From the IMG/VR virus record IMGVR_UViG_3300037193_001461, positions 1 to 61,039 of that record: a DNA stretch of 61,039 bases; one strand, 5' to 3'. The notes beneath the pieces were generated by a model. That model was not told the origin of the DNA, searched no databases, and saw nothing but the letters and a program-made list of their open reading frames with translations. How positions within the stretch are numbered: position 1 is the stretch's first letter; each line of letters starts with the position of its first letter. Below, one piece after another: positions 51,135-58,900 of the stretch. The translations under genes were made by a program, and so were the position numbers. This stretch comes from a virus.

Positions 51135-52054
51135 GCGACACCCCCGAGGGCACTGTCTCGCTCTGCCCGGAGCGCCCGCGCGGCCTGCTTGAACCGAGCC
51201 GCAAGGGCGTCCGCAAGGAACAGCACCGTGCCCGGGTGTCTCCAGCCCGTCGGCGCGGGGACTTGGTGGCGGCGGGACAGCCACTCGCCGAACCGGTGGA
51301 AGGCGACGGCTGGTGCCCCGCGCATCATTTGTGCTTCTACCGCGTATTGCTCCGGGGCCCGTCGCGTGAATTGGGCGAACCCGGGTCGGCCGACCAGCTC
51401 CGGGTCGGCTCCGTGGGAGCGCAGCAGCCTGGAGTACTTCCGGGCCGGCGCGGGCTGGGAGACCTGGACGAGCCGGGCCCTGCCTTCGTCCCACAGTGGG
51501 ATCTGACCGAAGCGCGAGCCTGCTCCCCAGGCGGAGGAGTCCACGCTGTAGAACGGCAGAGCCGCGACGGTGGCGAACCGCGTCTGGCCGAAGCCGTGGA
51601 AGACCGTGCCGTACTCCTTACCGATGCGGAACGCCTTGACCAACCACCGCAGCACCTCGTCGGGGTATTTGGAGTACGGAACCATGCCGCCGAGAGCGAG
51701 GTACGGATACGTCTTGCACAGCCGCTCCAGCACCGGCCACGGGGTGCCGACGTGGAAGGTGGGCAGGACCCGGAGACCGGCGCCCAGCAGGGCCTCGGTG
51801 TTGCGGTGTGTGGCGTCGGCGTCACCGATGACGTCCAGGGTCGCCGCCGTGGTGATGACCGGAGACCACTCCTCCAGCCAGGCCGCGTAGTCCTTCAGGT
51901 TCACCGTGGCGCCGGTGGTGGCAACGGAGAAGGCGCCCGAGTCGGCAAAGATCTCCACCGGCCCGCCGTAAAGCGTACGCAGTTCCGCCGTCAGTTCCGC
52001 CAGGTCCCGGCTGCGAAAGAAGGCGTAGGAGAACAGGCAGCGCAGCGGTGTCAC
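51131..52054 (-). CDS. dpdA: DpdA-like DNA guanine transglycosylase, copy 1
   Basis: 307 residues from GTG 52054, overlapping the ParB-like stop (GTGA). Shares with copy 2 FADSGAFSVAT, DYAAWLEEW, TTAATLDVIGDADAT, LALGGMVPYSKY, WLVKAFRIG, VFHGFGQT and YSVDSSAW. Tandem paralogs in one operon are unusual. Shorter than bacterial DpdA and lacking its C-terminal extensions; it resembles the phage type. Product predicted: 2'-deoxy-preQ0 in DNA. Confidence 0.85.
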   Translation of the reverse strand: MTPLRCLFSYAFFRSRDLAELTAELRTLYGGPVEIFADSGAFSVATTGATVNLKDYAAWLEEWSPVITTAATLDVIGDADATHRNTEALLGAGLRVLPTFHVGTPWPVLERLCKTYPYLALGGMVPYSKYPDEVLRWLVKAFRIGKEYGTVFHGFGQTRFATVAALPFYSVDSSAWGAGSRFGQIPLWDEGRARLVQVSQPAPARKYSRLLRSHGADPELVGRPGFAQFTRRAPEQYAVEAQMMRGAPAVAFHRFGEWLSRRHQVPAPTGWRHPGTVLFLADALAARFKQAARALRAERDSALGGVA

Positions 52055-52737
52055 TCCCCAGCCCTCACCCGCTGCACGAGGAACATAAAACGGACGGAAT
52101 CGTCGCCGGGGTCCTCGCAGTCCTTCGTCACGTCGTAGAAGTCGTCACGGACGTTCGGCGGGACCCGGACCCGGATGACCGGCCACAGGTCGGTCTCCAG
52201 CGGCTCGCCGTACTCCTCCGCGAGGTCGTCCAGAGACGGCGGAGGTTCGACGGCTGAGGGCAACTCGGTGAACAGCTCCGCCTCGCTCGGCCCGTACCCC
52301 GTACCCACGAAGTCGTCGTCCAGCGTGGCGAGCAGCGCGTCCAGGGCGTCGCGGTCGTAGTCGCCCTCGTCGGCCGCCTTGTTGTCGACCAGGTTGATAC
52401 GTGTCGCGGTCGCGTCGTCGCACTCGACGAGGTGCGCGAGCGCCGTCGGGTCCTCGCGGTCCACCTCGGTGCAGATCTGGCACGGCCGGTCGTTGGCCAG
52501 CTCCCAGTCCTGGCAGCCGGCTCGCTCGTCCTCCTCGTGGCGCAGGAGCGCGAGGTAGGTGTGATTGCCGGCGAGGATCGTCAGCGTCTCGTCCTGTTGC
52601 CGTACCACCAGCGGCTTGTACTGACCATTGGCCCGAAGGGAGTCCAGGACCAATTCGACGTTGCCCCGGCGCGCGTTGCCCTCGAACGGGGTCAGGTCTT
52701 CCAGCGGAACCCGCTCGGTCCCGACGGTCGTGGTCAT
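52051..52737 (-). CDS. ParB-like nuclease-domain protein heading the modification operon
   Basis: 228 residues from ATG 52737. ParB N-terminal motifs: VPLEDLTPFEGNARRGN, SLRANGQYKPLVV, ILAGNHTYLALL (the GNH motif). Middle has two Cys (CQDW...CQIC) and INLVDNKAADEGDYD; C-terminus is acidic. Bacterial Dpd systems pair DpdA with DpdB, a ParB-like ATPase; this gene, coupled by a 4-nt overlap to dpdA, may do the same job. Alternatively a methylase-type ParB regulator. Confidence 0.78.
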   Translation of the reverse strand: MTTTVGTERVPLEDLTPFEGNARRGNVELVLDSLRANGQYKPLVVRQQDETLTILAGNHTYLALLRHEEDERAGCQDWELANDRPCQICTEVDREDPTALAHLVECDDATATRINLVDNKAADEGDYDRDALDALLATLDDDFVGTGYGPSEAELFTELPSAVEPPPSLDDLAEEYGEPLETDLWPVIRVRVPPNVRDDFYDVTKDCEDPGDDSVRFMFLVQRVRAGE

Positions 52738-52770
52738 CGTCTCCCCTTCGCCTGGCCGACAGACGCGGGG

Positions 52771-52807
52771 ATGGTACGGCCGGAACACCCCATGATCATT
52801 CCGGAGC
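52771..52807 (-). promoter_or_regulatory. promoter of the 7-deazaguanine operon with shared upstream element
   Basis: Minus-strand -10 TACCAT (52771-52776); a 22-bp element with core CCCCATGATCRTTCCGG (52786-52807) lies 9 nt upstream of it, as before the tail chaperone gene. Confidence 0.5.
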
Positions 52808-52809
52808 AC

Positions 52810-52848
52810 GACGAAGCCCCGGGGCCGCGAAGGCTCCGGGGCTTCGTC
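52810..52848. terminator. terminator (GAAGCCCCGG family)
   Basis: Perfect 13-bp stem GACGAAGCCCCGG/CCGGGGCTTCGTC, nearly the same as 1835-1873, closing the 55600-52863 unit. Confidence 0.8.
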
Positions 52849-52862
52849 GGTTCGGCGGCGGG

Positions 52863-53345
52863 TCAGTGGCAGGTGGACCGCGTGGGCCGCCCGGTCTTCC
52901 GCCAGGGCCCCAGCAGCGCTACGACGGCCCGCAGAGCAGCTCGCATGGCCGGGGCGTCGGGATCCTCGAACGTCCCTGCCAGTCGCACGCTGTAGGCGTC
53001 CTGCTCCCGGTCGCCGGTTCTCGGCGGCCACTCCGTCTTGGATCCATCGGGCCCCAGCTCGCCTAGCGCCGTCTCCGCCCGGGACAGCACCGTCCGCACG
53101 GAGGTCAGCGCCTCCCCGGCGTCCCGGCCCCGGTCGGCCGCCGCGTCGGAACCCGCGTCGGTCACGGTGACGCGGGGCGAGTCGTCCCGGTCGGTGAACA
53201 CGTCCTCGATCCACCCGGCCGCCACGCGGGACAGCTCTCGGTCCTCGTAGTAGTACTCCTCCCGGGCCAGGCGCCCGGAGTCCGGGCCGTTCCACTCGAT
53301 GTCCACGATCAGCCGTGTGCGCCTTGGCGGCGCTTCCTCAGTCAT
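52863..53345 (-). CDS. hypothetical protein
   Basis: 160 residues. A beta strand start (RTRLIVDIEWNGPDSG), helix (ELSRVAAGWIEDVF), an acidic segment and a long helix (VRTVLSRAETALGELGP). No motif recognised. Last gene of the 55600-52863 unit, overlapping its neighbour by 8 nt. Confidence 0.65.
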   Translation of the reverse strand: MTEEAPPRRTRLIVDIEWNGPDSGRLAREEYYYEDRELSRVAAGWIEDVFTDRDDSPRVTVTDAGSDAAADRGRDAGEALTSVRTVLSRAETALGELGPDGSKTEWPPRTGDREQDAYSVRLAGTFEDPDAPAMRAALRAVVALLGPWRKTGRPTRSTCH

Positions 53346-53856
53346 CGACGCCCAGCCTCTCCATCTCGTTGCGCGGGGTCAGGCTCTTGCAGCCGCACGG
53401 ACCGACCTCGGAGACGTGGTCGGGACACGGATCGCTGTGGCGCAGGTGGCCGCAGTCGGGGCAGAGCTGCTCCGACAGAGCCTCGGCCGTGTCCACTCCT
53501 GCCAGGCACCCGCATTCGTCCACGTCGCCCGGCGCCCCGGGCATCGTCAGCTCACGGCACGGCTTGTCGTGCGAGGCGTGACCACAGGACCGGCACACGG
53601 TCGACCGCACCGGTATCGGCTGAACATCGACAACCCGCGCCCCAGCCATGAACCGGAACAGGTCCGCCTTGCACCCAGGGCACAGCTCCTGCTTGCGCAG
53701 TTCGCCGTCCTCAGTGGGCAGCGCCGGACGAGTCCAGCCGTCCGGCAGCTCGGGCCGGGCCGTCGGGATGGCTGGGCCGGTGAGCCCGGCGAACAGCATC
53801 ACGCCGGAGGTCTGCTCCTGGAACCCGCAGCGGTCGCACTCCACGTTGACGCTCAT
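53338..53856 (-). CDS. multi-zinc-ribbon protein
   Basis: 172 residues from ATG 53856. Eight or more Cys pairs: CDRCGF, LCPGCKAD, CRSCGHASHDKPC, ECGCLAG, LCPDCGHLRHSDPC, GPCGCKS. Two copies of CxxCGH-x4-5-D-P/K-C suggest duplicated zinc knuckles. Probably binds nucleic acid or acts as a protein adaptor; no enzyme motif. GTG/ATG spacing and the SD GCGAGGAACGAGGA support the start. Confidence 0.7.
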   Translation of the reverse strand: MSVNVECDRCGFQEQTSGVMLFAGLTGPAIPTARPELPDGWTRPALPTEDGELRKQELCPGCKADLFRFMAGARVVDVQPIPVRSTVCRSCGHASHDKPCRELTMPGAPGDVDECGCLAGVDTAEALSEQLCPDCGHLRHSDPCPDHVSEVGPCGCKSLTPRNEMERLGVDD

Positions 53857-54008
53857 TCCTCGTTCCTCGCTTCCTTGGCCGGCGCCTCGTGCGTGATCGG
53901 GTTGCAGCGTCCGCAGCCCCACACGTCGTGCAGGTCCGCCGGCTGACCGGGAGCGCCGGGGCACGGGGCCCCGGCGTCCGTGCGCCACCCTTCCTTGGTC
54001 CACGGCAT
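53853..54008 (-). CDS. 51-residue small Cys protein
   Basis: From ATG 54008 (MPWTKEGWRTD). CPGAPG and WGCGRCNPIT carry three cysteines. The 10-mer GACCAAGGAA falls inside its first codons, as in the integrase. It overlaps the next gene by 4 nt. Unknown family. Confidence 0.6.
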   Translation of the reverse strand: MPWTKEGWRTDAGAPCPGAPGQPADLHDVWGCGRCNPITHEAPAKEARNEE

Positions 54009-54010
54009 CG

Positions 54011-54784
54011 CTACGCCGCTTCCCCGACCGCCGGGGCGCCGTCCACACCGGCGAGGTCCATGTCCCGGACCAGGTCGCAGCCGGGGCACTCGCACCGGCC
54101 GGACACTCGCTCCACCTTCTCGCCGTGTTCGCTGTGCAGCCTGCGGCCCTGCTCGGTGATGAACTCGCGCAGGCGCTGGATCTCGGCTGACTGCGCGTCG
54201 ACCAGCTTCACTCCCTCGTCGGTCCGGGCGACCTCGTCCAGCACGCCCCGGGTGACCACGCCGTCCAACTGCCACCGGACCCGCTGCGCCGCGTTCTTGA
54301 GTTCCTCCACGACCTTCGGGCCGGGACGCTCGGGCAGTTCCGAGACGCGGTAGACCAGGCCGGTGAGGGGCAGGGCCGACCGACGGACGATGGCTTCCAG
54401 GTACATGCCTCCCCGGGCCTCCACCGCCTCTTTGGCCTGACGATTGGCCGCCGCGTAGACCGAGCGGTCGTGATTCACCCGGTCCTGGAGCAGCGTGCTG
54501 TAGGCGTTGTGGTGGCGCCGTGCTTCTGCATACGCCTGCTCCACCTCGCGGTTCAGCAGCTCCGCGTCGGACAGGCCGGTCACGTCCTCGCCGGCGCGCT
54601 CGTACTCCTCGCGCAGCGAGGCGATGCGATCGGCCGCGTTCTTGCGGGCCCACGCGGGGACGGGGCCGGCGCCACGGCCGAGGGCCAGGGTCACCAGCTC
54701 GTCGTCGTTCAGACGGGACACGTCCTGCCCCAGCTCGACGAGAGCCTCACGCAGGGCCTTGATCTTTCCCGCTGCGATCGTCAT
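54011..54784 (-). CDS. helical protein with C-terminal CxC-C motif
   Basis: 257 residues from ATG 54784; ATGA overlap upstream and GACCAAGGAA 14 nt before. Long helices dominate (RIASLREEYERAGEDVTGL, VEQAYAEARRHHNAYSTLLQDRV, LVDAQSAEIQRLREFITEQGRRL). Near the end CECPGCDLVRD may bind a metal. Possibly a recombination or replication accessory; no family recognised. Confidence 0.65.
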   Translation of the reverse strand: MTIAAGKIKALREALVELGQDVSRLNDDELVTLALGRGAGPVPAWARKNAADRIASLREEYERAGEDVTGLSDAELLNREVEQAYAEARRHHNAYSTLLQDRVNHDRSVYAAANRQAKEAVEARGGMYLEAIVRRSALPLTGLVYRVSELPERPGPKVVEELKNAAQRVRWQLDGVVTRGVLDEVARTDEGVKLVDAQSAEIQRLREFITEQGRRLHSEHGEKVERVSGRCECPGCDLVRDMDLAGVDGAPAVGEAA

Positions 54785-54993
54785 GCCGTCTTCCTCGTTT
54801 CCTTGGTCTCGATGCTGCTCAGGATCGTCGCGTAGTCGTCGGCCCGTGCCTGCACGTCCCTGACTTTGCGGGCCAGGGCGGACGCGCGGGGGCTCAGGGC
54901 AGGTATGCTCCGCTGCTCCTGCCGGAGCCGTTCGGCTTGGTGGGAGAGCTGCGCGTGACGCAGCCTCAGTTCCTGCACCGTCATGGGGCTCAC
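54781..54993 (-). CDS. small coiled-coil protein
   Basis: 70 residues from GTG 54993 (GTGA overlap); ATG 54984 also possible. Nearly all helical: QELRLRHAQLSHQAERLRQEQ and ALARKVRDVQARADDYATIL. Likely forms dimers. Unknown family. Confidence 0.6.
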   Translation of the reverse strand: MSPMTVQELRLRHAQLSHQAERLRQEQRSIPALSPRASALARKVRDVQARADDYATILSSIETKETRKTA

Positions 54994-55205
54994 GACTCGG
55001 CCTCCTCGCCGCTCCAGTGGTGCACCGTCTCCCAGTGCCGTCCACGGCCGCCGATGGAGCGGTCCACGCGGACCTCCCACTTGCCGTCGGTCCGGGACAT
55101 CGTCCTGAACCGGTAGGTAGACCGCCCGATCTTGCGGAGCCAGCTCCGGTAGGCCGTCGCACTTTCGTGGGTGCGCGGTTCGATCACTTCACGCTGCGCC
55201 GCCAT
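54990..55205 (-). CDS. hypothetical small protein
   Basis: 71 residues from ATG 55205. Basic and aromatic (YRSWLRKIGRSTYRFRTMSRTDGKWEVRVD), maybe a small beta domain binding nucleic acid. GTGA overlap downstream. Unknown family. Confidence 0.6.
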   Translation of the reverse strand: MAAQREVIEPRTHESATAYRSWLRKIGRSTYRFRTMSRTDGKWEVRVDRSIGGRGRHWETVHHWSGEEAES

Positions 55206-55207
55206 GG

Positions 55208-55600
55208 TCAGCCCTCCGTCTCCGGGATCGACTCGACGTGCGTCAGTGCGATCCACGCGCCATGCCCGGTGACGAACACGACGGCGGTGTGTCCCTCGGT
55301 CACCCACGCCGCGCTGCGGGTGCGCCCCTTCTGGCCGGCGCCCTCGCGCGCCCCGGTCCAGTACCGCACCGGCGTGCCCTCGGGGTACGTCAGGTTCCAC
55401 GCCTCCGCGCGCTCGGCCGGCGTCAAGCGTCGGGCCGAGATGGGGTCGGTGCCAACCAACCGGTGCAGAACGGGGTCGACGTGGTTCAGGACGTCCCGCT
55501 TGTCGGGGTCCGACACGGCCTCCCTGCCGCTCACCTGAGTTTCGGCGCCCTGCCTGGTGAGGTCGGACACCCGGACGTCGTCCAGGGGGTTGTGGTCCAT
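55208..55600 (-). CDS. hypothetical protein, first gene of a family-1 operon
   Basis: 130 residues from ATG 55600; GACCAAGGAA at 55611-55620. DNHVDPVLHRL-like helices, then ARYWTG-type beta stretches (GTPVRYWTGAREGAG, AAWVTEGHTAVVFVTGHGAWIALTHV). No motif recognised. It heads a run of seven closely spaced genes down to 52863. Confidence 0.65.
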   Translation of the reverse strand: MDHNPLDDVRVSDLTRQGAETQVSGREAVSDPDKRDVLNHVDPVLHRLVGTDPISARRLTPAERAEAWNLTYPEGTPVRYWTGAREGAGQKGRTRSAAWVTEGHTAVVFVTGHGAWIALTHVESIPETEG

Positions 55601-55646
55601 GGGTCCCGCCTTCCTTGGTCGTGGCCCGGCGACCAGCCGGACCATT

Positions 55647-55682
55647 CGATTTAATTAAACCACGGTCGCGGTGCCGGGACAA
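55647..55682 (-). promoter_or_regulatory. family-1 promoter/operator, copy 6
   Basis: Minus strand TTGTCC (55677-55682), 17-bp spacer, TTTAAT within TGGTTTAATTAAATCG (55647-55662). Confidence 0.72.
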
Positions 55683-55708
55683 CCCCTCAGAGCCGCCCCG
55701 GCACCGAC

Positions 55709-55921
55709 TCACGGGTGAGCCGCCAGACGCAGCCGCTCGCCACCCTGCGCCCGGATACGCCGGACGTCCTCGGCCTCATCGGGCCAGGTGAACTCCATAC
55801 CCAGGCAGGGCACATCGCCGTACGTCCGAGGGACATGGCAGTACGCCGGACCGGTGTGCAGCCGGACCAGCCACACCACCCGGCCGCACGCCGGGCACAT
55901 CTCCGTACCGATCGTCGTCAT
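55709..55921 (-). CDS. small zinc-ribbon-like protein
   Basis: 70 residues. CPACGRVVWLVRLHTGPAYCHV supplies three or four zinc ligands, then TYGDVPCLGMEF. The acidic helical C-terminus ends RLRLAAHP. Five bases separate it from the large replication gene, so it shares that transcript. Unknown role. Confidence 0.62.
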   Translation of the reverse strand: MTTIGTEMCPACGRVVWLVRLHTGPAYCHVPRTYGDVPCLGMEFTWPDEAEDVRRIRAQGGERLRLAAHP

Positions 55922-55926
55922 GGCCG

Positions 55927-58900
55927 TCAGTCCTTCGCGTAGCAGGAAGCCCAGTCACGGGCCGCCTTGCTCGCACCGGCGGTGATGGGCACGCCCTTGA
56001 ACTCGAACGTGAACGCCTCCAGCACGGCCTCCTTGACGCCCTCCGCCATATGCTCGGGGACGCACAGGACCACCTCGTCGTGCACGACGCAGCGCAGCCA
56101 CTCCAGCGCCTCGGGGATCATGTCCACGAGGCGCAGCAGGGCCGAGCACATGATGTCCCGGGCGCCGCCCTGGCCCATGAGCGCCGGGGCCTGCGTCCAT
56201 GCACGGTCGGGGTTGCAGCGCATGAGCCGACCGAACCCGTTGTCGAGCAGCTCGCCGGCCGCCGCCCGCTCCCGGACTTCCTGCCTCCAGGCGCACAGCA
56301 CGGGGTACTGCGCGTTCATCTGGTCGTCGAACTTCTGCGCCAGCTCCATCTCCACACCGCTGTTCGCGATGCCCTTGACGGACATCCCGTAGTTCCAGCC
56401 GTGACCGATGCGCTTGGCGTACTCACGCCACTCGCCCTCCGACGTCCCGAACACGGTCTCAGCGACCATCGAGTGTGCGTCGGCCCCAGGCGCGAAGTTC
56501 TGCATGTACGCGGGGTCCTGGCAGTGCCCGGCAATGGCGCGCATGTCGACCTGGTCCAGGTCGAAGCAGATCAGCACGTGGCCGTCGTCGGCGATGAGCG
56601 GGCGCCGCTGGTGTACCTTGCCTCCGCGCTTGGCCATGTTGGTAACCGACGGGCGGACGTACGCCCACCGGCCGGCGCCCTGAAGGTCGCCGACCTGCGG
56701 GTGGATCCGGTCGCCGACGAGGTGGTCCATGATCTCCTGGTACTTCTGCACCGACGAGGTCACGGTGACGATGTGGCCGCACATCTCACGCAGTGCATCC
56801 ACGTCGGCGCCGCGCTCGGAGAAGAACCGCAGCGCGTTGGGGTTGAGCATGCCCGGAATCTGCTTCGCGTCCGCGCCCTTGCCGCGCATGTAGCTGCCCT
56901 CGCCCAGCGCGTCCTTGTTGAGGCTGATCAGCCCGGAGGCCGTCTGCGGGTACGACGTGGCGCCCCGGTCGGCGAAGGCCCGGATGATGGCTTCACGGCC
57001 CTCGGTGGTGGACAGCGGGGACTTGATCGGCTCGTCGGTGAAGACGCGGTTCTTGCCCCGGCCCTTGCCCACCGACCGGGTCAGCGGCACGCCGCAGTTC
57101 TCGTGCAGCCACTCCAGCGACTGGCGCCGCTTGTCCGCCTCCGCGTCGACCAGCCCGCGCAGGACGGGGACGTCGACCTTCCAGCCGGTCAGGGTCGGCC
57201 GGTGCTGAATGTGGGCCACCCGCATCTCGCGCTTGAGGTACGGCGTCGGCTCGCCCAGGGTGCGCCGCACACCCCGGGTGGCCTTCAGGTCGCCGCTGAA
57301 GTACGCGCGGTACTCAGGGTCGTCGGCGGGGATCCGGCCGTAGCCGATCTCCTCGCGCTCCTCCCGGGTCAGCTTCTGGCCGTCGATCTCTTCGGGGCCG
57401 TGCTTGAAGGCCAGGGCCTTCAGGTCGTCGGTCTTGCCGGGCATGCCGAGGCGCTCCGCGAGGGCGTCCAGGCCGTAGTAACCCTTGGTCGCCCAGGGCT
57501 TCTCGTGCGCGGCGCCGGGCGGGTCGACGGTCTGAGCCCACCGGAGGGTGTCCACCGTCTTGGCGGCCAGCCTGTCGTAATCGGCGCCGTGGTGGCGGGC
57601 GAGGGCCATCAGGTCGAACCCGAGCAGGTTGTGGCCGTAGATCTCGTCCGCGTCCTCCAACCGCTTGATCAGTTCCTCGACGGAGTTGACGACAACCTCC
57701 GTGCCGTCCTCGGTGATGTAGCCGGACAGCTTCACGTACGGGTCGCCGCCGAGGTCGGTGTGGGTGTGCAGCCGCTTGGCGGAGTGTGACTCGATGTCGA
57801 ACCCGATGAGGCCGCCGGCACGGGGCTGGGTGGTCTCGGCCTCGGGCGCCGGGGACGGGGCGGGGATTGGGGCCACGGGTGCGTGATCGGGTTCCGCTTC
57901 CGCGAACGGATCACCCGCGAACGGGTCGTCCAACGGACCTGGGATCGCGGCTGTACCGCCTGTACCGTGTGCTCCGGTAACTCCTATAGGAGAGTCAGTT
58001 TCACGGTTATACGGAGTAGGCGGTACAGGCGGTACACCGTCGTCTTCCCCCGGGTTGACCTCGTCTTTTTCGTTCGGGTCCTGGAAGCGCACCCCGAGCC
58101 ACGCGTAGTAGTTGACGCCCGTCGGCTCCATGAAACCGAGCGTCGACCGCCCTTCCCGCGCTCGGATCTTCTTCCGCTGCACCGAGTTCCGCGCGCACTC
58201 GTCGTGGCTTCCGAATCGGCCGACGAACGTCCGGTCCGTCCACTCCCGGTGACCCTTGTCGGCGAGGTACTTGTTGAAGACCTCGTGCAGTTCCTTGGCG
58301 AGGATGTGGGAGTTCCAGTCGAACCGCAGGCAGTCGCCGATGAAGGACAGGATCAGGTCCGACTCCTTGCGCCACTCCAGCGTGTCCTCTTCCACCCGCT
58401 TGGGGGGCGCGGGCATGATCATGTCGGCCGCGTACCAATTGCGTGCGCCATCCACGAGCCATGCCAGGACGGCCTCGGCGACCCGTTCGTCCGTCCGCAG
58501 ACGCTGGCGCAGGTTCGGGTCGCCCACCTTGTCATTCGGGCCCGTGCACGCCTCCCCCGGCTTCCTGAACGTGAACGGGAAACACAGCATGGCGAGACGC
58601 CTCCACGTTCCGTGGTCGGTCTCGTCCACCAAGGGCTTGAAGTTCGTGTTGATGATCAGGCTGTGCGTCGTGGCGAAGGTGATGTTGTCCTGCCGGATCT
58701 TGCGTGCGGTGATCTGCTCGGTGCCCGCGAGCTTCTTGACCCGGGTCACGTCCAGCCGCTTCGCCTCGGGGGTCTCCTCCAGTACGGCGAGACGGGCGCC
58801 CATGAACGGCATCATCTCCGTGGAGTGACCGTCCGAGGCATTGCCCAGCAGGGCCTTGTCGGAGACGGCCGTGTGGTACCCACCCTTTTTGCCGGCGGCC

